A program made the translations under genes and the position numbers. Below, one piece after another: positions 1-8,050 of a stretch of 46,678 nucleotides of DNA (position 1 is its first letter; every line of letters starts with the position of its first letter). Source of the DNA: Acidobacteriaceae bacterium (lineage in GTDB: Bacteria > Acidobacteriota > Terriglobia > Bryobacterales > Bryobacteraceae); NCBI GenBank assembly GCA_020247055.1, contig JADCJL010000064.1:1-46678 (forward strand), given 5' to 3'. The notes under the pieces are model-generated. The model worked only from the letters and a program-made list of their open reading frames with translations, made no database searches and was not told the origin of the DNA.

Positions 1-1195
1 CCTCTTCGAGCAGCACCGCGAACTCGTCTCCGGCAAAACGGCTCACCATGTCGGTCGGCCGCACGCACTTGCGCAGGCGGTCGGCCACCCCCAGCAGCAG
101 TTGGTCGCCCGCCAGGTGCCCCAAACTGTCATTAATCACTTTGAAGCGATCCAGGTCCAGAAACAGGAGCGCAAAGATCGGCGCCTGCCGCCCCATGTCC
201 GCTTTTCGCTTGGTCAACTGACCGAGGCGCGCCATCAGGAACCCGCGATTGGGTAGGTTGGTCAGCTTATCGTGGTAGGAGTCGTGCAATGACGTCCGGC
301 CTGCGTTGATCACCGAAGTCATGTCGCGTAGCGATCCGGACAACGAGACCGGCTTGCCGCTGCTATCCCGCTGACACGTCCCACGGGCCGAAACCCAGAT
401 GTAACCGCCATCATGGCGCAGCAACCGGTGCTCATTCGAAAACATCGGCACCTTGCCCTCAAGGTGCTTAGCGATATCCTCGCGCAGATCTTCAATGTAG
501 CCAGGATGCACCCGGCTGAACCACTCCTCCACATCGCCCCGCAGCTCATCTGGATTGTAAAGGAGGAGCCGCGCGTATGAGGCGTTGAAACTGAACGAAC
601 CGTTGCGGAGGTCCCAGAACCACAAACCATCCTGCGTCGCTTCCCCCGCCGTCAGGAATCGTTCCCGCTCGTTCAACCCGGACGCCTTCCGCTCGCTCGT
701 GGTCTCTTCGGCCATACGCAACGTTGCCATCCGCGCCCGCGCCCACTGCAGTGTCAACGTAGCCGCGCTGGTCCCCAGCAGGACCAACAACCCGCTTGCA
801 TGCTGCCGCGGCGTGAGCCAAACCAGCGAAAAAATCGTCCAACTCAAACACACGGGACCAACCACTAGCGAGAACCAATGCTTCCGCGACAGTCCAATAC
901 AGGATCCGGCCACGATCACCAACATCGGGCTCAGCATCGACGCGGTCGCAGTGGACCACCATTCCAGGTTCAGCCGCAGCGTCATCAAGGCCGCGAGGCC
1001 CTGCAAGAGTGGCAACTCGTACCGGCCGACAACCTCTTCCCGGCGCAACACCCATCCCGCCGCCAGAAATCCAATCCCCGTGAACAGATCAAACAGGCTG
1101 TGACGCTGCGGCGGCCATCCCGCCAAAAAGCCCGGTAGAGCTTGGCAGAGATACACAAAGCCCGAAAGAACGATCACTAGGTGCGAGTTCAACAT
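1..1195 (-). CDS. Membrane PAS-GGDEF diguanylate cyclase (3' truncated)
   Basis: Predicted diguanylate cyclase, making cyclic di-GMP from GTP at the inner membrane. The frame is open from ATG at 1195 to the window edge, giving 398 complete codons. Roughly residues 1-165 are hydrophobic with several membrane helices (MASE-like sensor). A PAS domain with PAC tail follows at about 190-300 (EHRLLRHDGGYIWVSARG). The GGDEF domain begins at LTNLPNRGFL, continues through FLDLDRFKVINDSLGH, and has the signature loop RFAGDEFAVLLEE. The loop reads AGDEF, a variant found in active cyclases. The 3' end of the GGDEF domain, and any EAL domain, lies outside the window. The start is the first ATG of the frame; no strong Shine-Dalgarno is visible. 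An 18-base palindrome lies about 72 bases upstream. Confidence 0.9.
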   Translation of the reverse strand, partial: MLNSHLVIVLSGFVYLCQALPGFLAGWPPQRHSLFDLFTGIGFLAAGWVLRREEVVGRYELPLLQGLAALMTLRLNLEWWSTATASMLSPMLVIVAGSCIGLSRKHWFSLVVGPVCLSWTIFSLVWLTPRQHASGLLVLLGTSAATLTLQWARARMATLRMAEETTSERKASGLNERERFLTAGEATQDGLWFWDLRNGSFSFNASYARLLLYNPDELRGDVEEWFSRVHPGYIEDLREDIAKHLEGKVPMFSNEHRLLRHDGGYIWVSARGTCQRDSSGKPVSLSGSLRDMTSVINAGRTSLHDSYHDKLTNLPNRGFLMARLGQLTKRKADMGRQAPIFALLFLDLDRFKVINDSLGHLAGDQLLLGVADRLRKCVRPTDMVSRFAGDEFAVLLEE

Positions 1196-1266
1196 AACAG
1201 TGATTCGCCAATTAGTTCCATTACAGGCGTCATAGTTGATAACACCATGACGATGGTTATAAAGCT

Positions 1267-1284
1267 ATGAACCAAATGGTTCAT
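1267..1284. promoter_or_regulatory. 18-base palindrome, candidate operator
   Basis: ATGAACCA-AA-TGGTTCAT is a perfect 8-base inverted repeat with a 2-base spacer. It lies in the 1196-1351 gap, about 72 bases upstream of the diguanylate cyclase ATG. Its size and symmetry fit a site for a dimeric repressor; the cognate regulator is not in the window. A weaker GTCAT/ATGAC repeat lies nearby at about 1230-1252. The rest of the gap shows no convincing ORF or RNA. Confidence 0.45.
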
Positions 1285-1351
1285 TTCTCGATAGGAAAAC
1301 AGTACCAAAAAGGAGTACGGTGAACACCTGAGAACCGCCCCCGGCCCTCTG

Positions 1352-2521
1352 TTATCTCATCGCCCGCGCGTACGCCAGCCAGGAAATTCCTGCCAGTACC
1401 CCCAAACCTCCTACTACCGGAAGATAGTCCCCTCCGTACGAAAGTACCAGCGCGGCCAGCAACGGACCCGCGGCCCGGCACAAAATCGCCGGACCCATCA
1501 GCGCCCCGCTCGCCGCCGCATACTGCGCGAACCCAAAACGCTCCCGTATACTCACCCCCCGCACAATCGTCATCACCCCGTTACTCGCCCCGTAAAGCGC
1601 CACCGCCGCCCCCAGCGCCACCACCGGCCCCGCCGGAAACGACAACAGACTCAGCGCCACCACCACCAACAACTGTGCCACGTTCGCCGTCCGCGTAATC
1701 GGCCACTGCGCCCCCCACCGAAACTGCAACCCCCGGCCCAACACCTGCACCGGCCCCGCCAGCGCCGCCAGCGCCGTTGCCGCGCCCAACCCCAGTCCCC
1801 GCGCCTGCAACAACGGCACCAGATGCACCGACAGCGCCGAAAACACCACCGCGTGCACCATAAAACTCACCGCCAGGCACTGATACTCCGGCCGCCGCAC
1901 CAGCGCCCCCATCTCCTGCCGCCAGTGCCGCCCCGGCCCAGTTTCGCCGGCCGTCGTCCCCCCGGGAAGCGCCAGCCAGTGCAGCGGCACACAAACCAAC
2001 CACTGCAACAGCCCGTACCCGGCACAGCACTCGCGCCAACCGAACGCCGTCGCCAGCACCCCGGTCAGCGGCCAGAAGACGGTACTCGCCATTCCCCCGG
2101 CCAGCGTGATCATCGTCAGCGCTTTCTGGTAGTCCGCATCGTAGAGGCGCGCCAGCACCGCGAAGGCCGTTTCGTACAGCGTGGCCCCCATCGCCAACCC
2201 CGTCACCGCCCACACTACGTAAAACTGCCACAACTCCCGGCACGCGCCCATCGCCGCCAGACACACCCCTGCCAGCGCCGATCCCACCGTCATCACCACC
2301 CGCCCGCTCACGCGCCGCAGCAGTACCCCCACAGCAAACGTCGACACCCCCGTCAGCAGCAACCCCAAAGAGAACGCGCCCGTCAACGCCTCCTGCGACC
2401 AGCCCATCTCGGCCGCCATCGGCCCCTGCAGGATGCCGAAGGCATAGTAAAGCGTCCCCCACGAAATCAGTTGCGAAACGCACAGCGCCCACACGGGCCG
2501 CCAACCCGGTCTGCCCGTCAT
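1352..2521 (-). CDS. MFS transporter
   Basis: Predicted 389-residue inner-membrane major facilitator superfamily permease with about 12 hydrophobic helices. The N-terminal part has the typical layout: WALCVSQLISWGTLYYAFGI as helix 1, then PMAAEMGWSQEALTGAFSLG leading into helix 2. This resembles the oxalate/formate-antiporter and YnfM-like branches, but the substrate cannot be read from sequence. The ATG at 2521 is chosen because it overlaps the sulfatase stop as ATGA, a translational-coupling arrangement; upstream in-frame codons lie inside the sulfatase gene and look non-coding. It is the last gene of the 6783-1352 operon, so it may import or export a product of the glycan enzymes before it. 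Confidence 0.85.
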   Translation of the reverse strand: MTGRPGWRPVWALCVSQLISWGTLYYAFGILQGPMAAEMGWSQEALTGAFSLGLLLTGVSTFAVGVLLRRVSGRVVMTVGSALAGVCLAAMGACRELWQFYVVWAVTGLAMGATLYETAFAVLARLYDADYQKALTMITLAGGMASTVFWPLTGVLATAFGWRECCAGYGLLQWLVCVPLHWLALPGGTTAGETGPGRHWRQEMGALVRRPEYQCLAVSFMVHAVVFSALSVHLVPLLQARGLGLGAATALAALAGPVQVLGRGLQFRWGAQWPITRTANVAQLLVVVALSLLSFPAGPVVALGAAVALYGASNGVMTIVRGVSIRERFGFAQYAAASGALMGPAILCRAAGPLLAALVLSYGGDYLPVVGGLGVLAGISWLAYARAMR

Positions 2522-4284
2522 CCGTCCAGCCGACTCAGCACCAGGTAGCGCACCTCTGCTACCGCCCCGCCCGCCACCCGCAGCGCGCGCAGCGTCATCG
2601 CATTCCGCCCCGCCGCCAGGGTCATCACCCCCAGGCTCCAGCGCCGGAAATCCTTGGCGTAAGACTCCTGCCCCCGGTCGTGCCGGTCCTGCGCCGCACC
2701 CACCGCCGGCGGATCGTGCGCCACCGGCACCGCCGACTCCACCCTTGCCGACCCACACCGCAGCTCCACTACCGAGCCCGCCGCCGGCGCCGTATAGTGC
2801 AGCACCGCTTCATACGCACCCGGCGTAACGACCTCCACGTTCCAGAAGATCCGGTCGCCCGTCTGCGTCCAGTTGGTGAAGTACGAGCTATTCGGCGCCG
2901 TATTGCTCCGGCGGATCCCGCCGGAAGCCAGTCCGTCCCGCGCCGGCAGATACGTCAGCCGTGCATGGCCTACCGGAAACGGCCGGTCGTCCGGGCCCAC
3001 CAGCGGCAGCATCTCCCGGCCCCAGGCCGCTGCCGCCGCCCGCAGCCTGGCCGCCTCGGCCGGCTCCTCGGCAGCCACGTCGCGGCTTTGTCCGGGATCG
3101 TTCACCAGATCAAACAGCCGCCCCTCGGCATCCAACCGGTGCCGCTGCGTCCGCACGCTGATCCGCCGGTTCCAGTGCGAAAACAGCATCCGGTCCGGCC
3201 AGTTCGCCGCCGGCCGCGCCGTCAGCAGCGGCTCGAGACTCACCCCGTCCAGCGGCTTCCGGCTCCCCACCGGCACCCCTGCCAACGCCGCCAACGTCGG
3301 CAATAAATCAATCGCCCCGGCAATCTTTGCAATCCGCCGCCCCGCCGCAATCCGGCGCGGCCAGCGGACCAGCAGCGGCGACCGTACTCCGCCCTCGTCC
3401 ACCGACCCCTTCCGCCCCTTCATTCCGCCGTTCCACCGCCAGCTGTTCGGACCGTTATCACAGAAAAACACCACGATGGTGTCCTGGTCGAGCCGCAGCT
3501 CCTTCAGCCGGTCGAGCAGCCGCCCCACATTCCAGTCGATGTTTTCCACCATCGCCAGCGCCGCCCGCGTCATGGCCACGTCCTCCTGCGCCGGGTCGGT
3601 CGCCCGCAGGGCCGGCTGCAGGTTGGCAAACCGGTTGTAATAAGCGTCCGGTACCTGCATCGGAGAATGCGGTGCATTCAAAGGCACGTAGCAGAAGAAG
3701 GGCCGCGACCGCTTCTGGCTGATAAACGCCATCGCGCGCTCCGTCAGGTCGTCCGTAATGTAACCCCGGCCTTTGACAAACTGCCCGTTGTGGTCCATCT
3801 CCGTGTCGAAGTAGTGCGCCCAGTGGCCGGAGGTAAACCCGTAAAACTCCTCAAATCCCCTGAAATTGGGATGATACGGCGCCTGCGAACCGTTGTGCCA
3901 CTTGCCGAACGCCCCGGTGGCATAGCCGGCCGCGCGAAACGTCTGCGCAATCGTGTGCTCGTCAACGTTCAGCCGCTCCTGCCCGGTGCTCACCCCCCGC
4001 ACCCCGCCGCGCGGATGGTAGCGCCCCGTCAGAAACTCCGCCCGCGTCGGCGCACACACCGGACACACGTAGAAACGCTCAAACTGCGCTCCGTCCCGTC
4101 CAATCGAATCGATCCGCGGCGTCGAAAGGTTGCTGTTCCCATGCAGACTCAGGTCGCCCCAGCCCTGATCGTCGGTCAGGATGACCACCACGTTCGGCCG
4201 CCGCGCCCGCCGCTGTCCGCTCAGCTGTCGCTGCCCGATGGCAGCCGGAACGGCCGCCAAAAAACCTCGGCGTGAGAGAGTCAT
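2518..4284 (-). CDS. Secreted arylsulfatase (sulfatase family)
   Basis: Predicted hydrolase of sulfate esters on glycans or aryl sulfates, 588 residues. The N-terminus has a Tat-like signal (SRRGFLAAVPAA), so export is likely. The metal-binding TDDQGWGD (Asp38/39) and the formylglycine signature CAPTRAEFLTG (Cys77-x-Pro-x-Arg81) are intact, so Cys77 should be oxidised by a formylglycine-generating enzyme encoded elsewhere. Later motifs KWHNG and FFCDNGPNSW fit sulfatase active-site loops. A C-terminal beta-rich segment after about residue 450 looks like an extra sugar-binding or jelly-roll module. ATG at 4284 starts the signal peptide; a purine-rich GAGGGG sits immediately before it. It lies 29 bases after the GH5-like gene and overlaps the MFS gene by 4 bases. 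Confidence 0.93.
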   Translation of the reverse strand: MTLSRRGFLAAVPAAIGQRQLSGQRRARRPNVVVILTDDQGWGDLSLHGNSNLSTPRIDSIGRDGAQFERFYVCPVCAPTRAEFLTGRYHPRGGVRGVSTGQERLNVDEHTIAQTFRAAGYATGAFGKWHNGSQAPYHPNFRGFEEFYGFTSGHWAHYFDTEMDHNGQFVKGRGYITDDLTERAMAFISQKRSRPFFCYVPLNAPHSPMQVPDAYYNRFANLQPALRATDPAQEDVAMTRAALAMVENIDWNVGRLLDRLKELRLDQDTIVVFFCDNGPNSWRWNGGMKGRKGSVDEGGVRSPLLVRWPRRIAAGRRIAKIAGAIDLLPTLAALAGVPVGSRKPLDGVSLEPLLTARPAANWPDRMLFSHWNRRISVRTQRHRLDAEGRLFDLVNDPGQSRDVAAEEPAEAARLRAAAAAWGREMLPLVGPDDRPFPVGHARLTYLPARDGLASGGIRRSNTAPNSSYFTNWTQTGDRIFWNVEVVTPGAYEAVLHYTAPAAGSVVELRCGSARVESAVPVAHDPPAVGAAQDRHDRGQESYAKDFRRWSLGVMTLAAGRNAMTLRALRVAGGAVAEVRYLVLSRLDG

Positions 4285-4313
4285 CCCCTCACTATAGCGA
4301 CTCGTCCCTCTCC

Positions 4314-5747
4314 TCAGCGGACCCAAACCGTCGCCGGACTCCGGCTGCTCCGCCCGCCCACCGTCCAGACCACCGGCTCCGCCCGCACCTCCCGCGCCGC
4401 CCGCCCGGCCAGTCGAACGTTCACCTGCGCGAGGCCGATAAATCCCGGCACCTCCCCGGCAAACAGCACCGTAGCCGCCTCGCCGCCCACCGTCACCGCC
4501 ACCGGCAGCGCCAGCAACGGATGCACCGGTCCCGCCGCCGCCCCCGTCTCTCGCACGCCAATCACCGCCCCGGCCCCGGTCCCGAACAGCACCAGCACGC
4601 TGCCCGGCAGCGCCGCGCCACCCGGCCCGTTGCGGCTTCCATCCTCGTTTAAGGCCACCACGTGCCGCGTTGCAAAGTCCTGAAACAACTCCGGCGATGC
4701 CTCCACCACCGGCACGGTGATCCGGTTGGAGGGCACGGTCCCGCCCATCACCTGCATCGTCACCGTCGAACCCGGCCGTAACTCGTATGGCGCCTGGAAG
4801 TTGATCTGATAGGCATCCGCGTAGAGCAGCGGCGCCGCTGTGCCATCCAACAAAACACGCGTGCCCTCCAACTCCCGCGGCAGCTGTCCCCGCGCATCGA
4901 GTCGCGCCGCCGCGCCTCGCGCCGGTCCCAACTCCTCGACAAAGATCGTCAGCAGCGCCCCGGGCACCAGGGGCGCCGCCGGGCCGCCGGCTGCGTTGGC
5001 CATCGCGTTCGCCCGGAGAAAGCCGAATCCGTAGGGGTCGCCCGTCGTCCATTGGATTACCGTCTGCTTCAGGTCGGCGCAGGCGCCCTCGGCCCCACCG
5101 GGTTCGTAGTCGGCTAGCGCCGCCCCCAGCCAGGAAACGCCTTCATTTTCAAACGCCAGCAGCGTCAGAAAACCGCCTTCGTTCAGGCACCCGGTCGCCG
5201 CCCCCCACTCGGTAACGACCACCGGCGCCCGGCCCAGCAGCGGCCGGAACTCCTCCAGCACATCGGCGCCGCCCGCCGGACGCCCCGCGTAGATCACCTG
5301 CGGATCGCTCACCGCCGGCCCCGGCCGCACCACCGGATGCCGCGCTCCCGCCGCCCGTACCAACGCCAGGTCCACCCTCGTGTCTACTTCCAGCAGCACC
5401 CGCGCATGCGCCCCCCACCGCCGCCACTCCGCCTCCCCGCTACCGGCTAAGATCACGGCCAACTGGCTGTCGAGCGCCGCCTCCACCACCGCCGCCCCCA
5501 ACGACGCCGGTACCCGCACCACGTTCAGATTCCAACGGACCCGCAGAATACCGAACGTCTCCCGCGGCTGTCGCAGCCCTTCCGCCGTCACGTTCATGCC
5601 CCGCAGAGTCACCGGCACGCCCCGATCGAGCAGTTGCCTGCCCTGCACCGTCAGCGGACCCGTCACCGCCGGCAGCACCGGCGCATGGGCCCCGGCCTCG
5701 ACCGCCGCAACCGCCAGCAGCAGACACGCCCTAATCGAGCGGCGCAT
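4314..5747 (-). CDS. Secreted GH5-like protein with TIGR03437-type C-terminal domain
   Basis: A 477-residue secreted protein starting with a signal peptide (MRRSIRACLLLAVAAVEAGA). Residues about 35-280 resemble a shortened glycoside hydrolase family 5 barrel: VTLRGMNVTAEGLR matches the strand-1 motif, and VVVTEWGA matches the strand carrying the nucleophile Glu. I do not find the usual acid/base Asn-Glu-Pro motif, so catalysis is uncertain. Residues about 285-477 match the Solibacter-type C-terminal module (TIGR03437), with LDGTAAPLLYADAYQINFQAP and a second half VLVLFGTGAGAV. The start overlaps the upstream DUF5671 gene by 17 bases. It could be an inactive carbohydrate-binding relative of GH5. 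Confidence 0.75.
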   Translation of the reverse strand: MRRSIRACLLLAVAAVEAGAHAPVLPAVTGPLTVQGRQLLDRGVPVTLRGMNVTAEGLRQPRETFGILRVRWNLNVVRVPASLGAAVVEAALDSQLAVILAGSGEAEWRRWGAHARVLLEVDTRVDLALVRAAGARHPVVRPGPAVSDPQVIYAGRPAGGADVLEEFRPLLGRAPVVVTEWGAATGCLNEGGFLTLLAFENEGVSWLGAALADYEPGGAEGACADLKQTVIQWTTGDPYGFGFLRANAMANAAGGPAAPLVPGALLTIFVEELGPARGAAARLDARGQLPRELEGTRVLLDGTAAPLLYADAYQINFQAPYELRPGSTVTMQVMGGTVPSNRITVPVVEASPELFQDFATRHVVALNEDGSRNGPGGAALPGSVLVLFGTGAGAVIGVRETGAAAGPVHPLLALPVAVTVGGEAATVLFAGEVPGFIGLAQVNVRLAGRAAREVRAEPVVWTVGGRSSRSPATVWVR

Positions 5748-6783
5748 AACCGGTCGCCTTGGCGGCGTCAAAAGAGAGACAGTGCCATCCGGCCGGCCGC
5801 CGTCCGTCCGGGCTCGCCGTGCCGTAGATGGCACAGAGCTGATAGACGCTCCCCTCCGCCGCCGGCTGGTAGCCGTACGGCGCGCCGGTCACCGGGTCTT
5901 TCCATCGCACCGTCCGCCCCGCCGCGTTCTCATCGAGCGCGCTCAGCGCCCCGGGCAACCTCCGGCTACCCACCGGCCCGGCCTGCCAGTCCTCGTGGAT
6001 CCGCCGCGCAATCGCCAGCAGATCCTCCCCGCGCCGCCGGTCCTGGGCCAGAATCCGCTGCCGCTCCGGCGTGCCCGTGTAGGAGAAGCCGGCCACCAGC
6101 GTGGCCGCGATCAACCCGCCGGCCAGCAGCGCAAACCGGCTATGCCAGGCCCGCGCCTTCCCGCCGTCCTTGCTCGCTCCCTGGGTGTAGTAGGAAAATA
6201 CGGCGCCCGCCAGCCCCAGCACCACCAGGGCCTTCAGAAAGAATCGGCGCGTCAGCTCGCCTTCCAGGAACACCGCCACCACCGCCACCAGATCGCCAAT
6301 GAAAACACTGGCCGTCAGCAGCAGCGCCAGATTGGTCAGCCAACGCCCCACCGGCGAGGCCGTCTTGTCCGGGTTGGCCGCCACGTCGGCCAGAATGCTC
6401 CTGGTCGCCAGAACAAACACGGGAAACGCCACCAGAATCCCCGCAATCTGCCAGCTGACCTGCCGCATCGCCCACGGCGCGCGCGCCACATCGAGCACAT
6501 CCGGCGTCCAGAAGTCGATCATCGTAAACCAGATCGATCCGATCGCGCACACCCACACCCCCAGCGTCCCAAACGCGACCAGATGGTAGAAAGCCTCGCG
6601 CGCCGCTTCAAGCGTACTCCGGGGCGTGGGCACGGCCACCCCCGTCGCCTCGGCGTACCACGCCCCCAACGCCGCATAAACGGTCCGCGCTGGCCACCCC
6701 TGCTGCTTGAGCAGCTCCACCAGAAAGCCGTCGCCCGCCCCCGCCTCCTTGGCCGCGCGCAGAAACCGTCCCAACTCGTCCAT
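5731..6783 (-). CDS. DUF5671-like membrane protein
   Basis: A 350-residue protein of unknown function. A short helical region at 1-60 (FLRAAKEAGAGDGFLVELLKQ, an SHOCT-like or short helical hairpin) is followed by about five or six membrane helices between residues 65 and 240. The segment EAFYHLVAFGTLGVWVCAIG and the following GSIWFTMIDFW resemble the DUF5671 pattern. The C-terminal 110 residues are soluble; they contain DPVTGAPYGYQ and end in cysteine-containing YQLCAIYG and GWHCLSF strands, a small domain seen beside DUF5671. It is the first gene of the operon with the GH5-like, sulfatase and MFS genes, and overlaps the next gene by 17 bases. ATG at 6783 is the only plausible start; the tmRNA promoter must share the 62-base divergent gap. 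Confidence 0.75.
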   Translation of the reverse strand: MDELGRFLRAAKEAGAGDGFLVELLKQQGWPARTVYAALGAWYAEATGVAVPTPRSTLEAAREAFYHLVAFGTLGVWVCAIGSIWFTMIDFWTPDVLDVARAPWAMRQVSWQIAGILVAFPVFVLATRSILADVAANPDKTASPVGRWLTNLALLLTASVFIGDLVAVVAVFLEGELTRRFFLKALVVLGLAGAVFSYYTQGASKDGGKARAWHSRFALLAGGLIAATLVAGFSYTGTPERQRILAQDRRRGEDLLAIARRIHEDWQAGPVGSRRLPGALSALDENAAGRTVRWKDPVTGAPYGYQPAAEGSVYQLCAIYGTASPDGRRPAGWHCLSFDAAKATGYAPLD

Positions 6784-6845
6784 GGCTCTACCATAACCCG
6801 ATTACCGCCGCAGTGGTACACTACTACTAGATAGATCGGTACGTT

Positions 6846-7193
6846 GGGGGCGAAACGGCTTCGACGGGATCGAGTCATCGTAGAGAGGCGTGTCGGGTTC
6901 CGAGCTCCCGTAAAACGATCGGAAAACCATAACTGCCAATCAGCAGTTTGCTTACGCTGCTTAATTAGCAGCGTCGCTCTTTAGTTGGTGTCTGCCACGG
7001 CTAAAGCAAGCGTCACTCGGTGGACTGGACCGCAAGCTTCTGTTCGGAGCCCAGGGTTGAGATCAATCGAACTGGGATTGGGGCGTCTTGCTGGTTCAAC
7101 TGCTCCTTTCTGAGAACCACGAATCAGATACACACGTAGGCTCTTTACTTTGAGCGTTCTCGGACGCGGGTTCGACTCCCGCCGCCTCCACCA
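6846..7193 (+). ncRNA. ssrA: tmRNA (one-piece)
   Basis: Transfer-messenger RNA that rescues stalled ribosomes by trans-translation. The 5' end GGGGGCGAAACGGCTTCGAC is the hallmark tmRNA start. The 5' GGGGGCG pairs with CGCCTCC at 7183-7189, followed by discriminator A and an encoded CCA at 7191-7193. The T-arm has the loop TTCGACT. The tag reading frame runs GCC at 6935 to TAA at 6962-6964 and encodes ANQQFAYAA, ending in the protease-recognised Ala-Ala; a second stop TAG follows one base later. The total of 348 nt is normal for a one-piece tmRNA. The GNAT gene begins 6 nt after the CCA. Confidence 0.97.
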
Positions 7194-7199
7194 ACTTCC

Positions 7200-7742
7200 A
7201 TGCCGGACCCAGCCACCGAACCCATCGAATGGCGCCATGAAAGTGGCCTTCTGGTTTCTACCGACAAAGCCCTTCTGCAGCGTGACCGCATTCACGCCGC
7301 TCTGACCGTCAGCACCTGGTCGCCCGGCATCGATCCGGCAACCGTCAACCGGGCCATCGATCACAGCCTCTGCTTCGGGCTCTACCGCGACGGCGTCCAG
7401 GTCGGCTTTGGCCGGTTCATCACCGACTACGCCACCTTCGCCTACATGGCCGATGTCTACGTCGATCCCTCCCTACGCGGCCAGGGCCTCGGCCGCTTCC
7501 TCGTCAGCTGCATGCTCCAATACCCCGGCATGGAGCGGTACCGCCGGCTCCTCCTCGCCACGACCACCGCCGCCTGGCTCTATCAGAAGTTCGGCTTCGC
7601 CGTGCCCACCAATCCCTCGCTGTTCTGGCAGATCAATCGGCCCGATGTCTACGCCGGCGCGAGCCAGTCCCGCGCCAACGCCTCGGCCGACGAAGACAGA
7701 TCCACCATCGCGCAGCCCGACTCCTCGCCGTCGACGAAGTAG
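7200..7742 (+). CDS. GNAT family N-acetyltransferase
   Basis: Predicted 180-residue acetyl-CoA dependent N-acetyltransferase of unknown substrate. The conserved core is visible: YMADVYVDPSLRGQGLGRFL carries the acetyl-CoA binding R/Q-x-x-G-x-G/A loop (RGQGLG), and LYQKFGF is the typical C-terminal motif B region. The fold should end near FWQINRPDVY (residue about 152). The remaining 28 residues are low-complexity and lie opposite the end of the convergent gene at 7649-8050, overlapping it by 94 bases. The ATG is 6 nt after the tmRNA CCA and has no Shine-Dalgarno, so expression may depend on processing of a tmRNA precursor or on leaderless initiation. Confidence 0.87.
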   Translation: MPDPATEPIEWRHESGLLVSTDKALLQRDRIHAALTVSTWSPGIDPATVNRAIDHSLCFGLYRDGVQVGFGRFITDYATFAYMADVYVDPSLRGQGLGRFLVSCMLQYPGMERYRRLLLATTTAAWLYQKFGFAVPTNPSLFWQINRPDVYAGASQSRANASADEDRSTIAQPDSSPSTK

Positions 7743-8050
7743 TGCGCCTCAATCCCCGCCGCCGTCGGCCGCAACTCCAGCCGTTTGGCCTTGGCGTCCA
7801 ACCGCAGCGTCTCGCCGAGCCACGTAAACTGCACCAGCACCCGCTGCCCATGGCCAATCGTCCGGCACTGCGTCAACAGCTCGGAAGTAAACGCCGATTT
7901 CCGCAGCGCCTCGGCGTACGGAGCCCGTCCAAGGGCGGCCGCGCGGTCGGCCTCCCGCTGCTCCCGTTCCCGGCGCAGCGTCTCCGGGTCCTTCTCCTCC
8001 CGACTCTCAAGCGCCTTCAGATTGTTTTCGAGGCTATCGAGAAAGCTCAC
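7649..8050 (-). CDS. Small unknown protein coupled to the amidase gene
   Basis: A 133-residue protein I do not recognise. It has no signal peptide. The first about 65 residues are highly charged and probably helical or coiled-coil (ESREEKDPETLRREREQREA). The C-terminal half looks like a small beta-rich domain (RVLVQFTWLGETLRLDAKAK, then GIEAHYFVDGEE). The ATG overlaps the amidase stop as ATGA, so it should be made with the amidase and could modulate it or another wall enzyme; this role is inference only. Its 3' end lies antisense to the GNAT tail. Codon use matches its neighbours, supporting a real gene. Confidence 0.75.
   Translation of the reverse strand: MSFLDSLENNLKALESREEKDPETLRREREQREADRAAALGRAPYAEALRKSAFTSELLTQCRTIGHGQRVLVQFTWLGETLRLDAKAKRLELRPTAAGIEAHYFVDGEESGCAMVDLSSSAEALARDWLAPA

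Noticed and set aside
1305-1330. AAGGAG followed by GTG as a tiny + strand gene
   Set aside because: The frame ends after three codons; it is more likely part of the intergenic region of the minus-strand genes.
1823-2548. Long + strand open frames opposite the MFS, sulfatase, diguanylate cyclase and other genes
   Set aside because: They are rich in Pro, Arg and His and lack domains; this is the usual antisense shadow of high-GC coding regions.
6784-6845. A precise tmRNA promoter (for example TTACCG with TACTAC or TAGATA)
   Set aside because: Spacing of the candidate boxes does not fit well enough to annotate one with coordinates.
7165-7193. The tmRNA 3' end as an attachment site of an integrated element
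   Set aside because: The acceptor and T-arm are intact, but no integrase, no repeat of the 3' end and no change of composition follow; the next gene is a GNAT gene.
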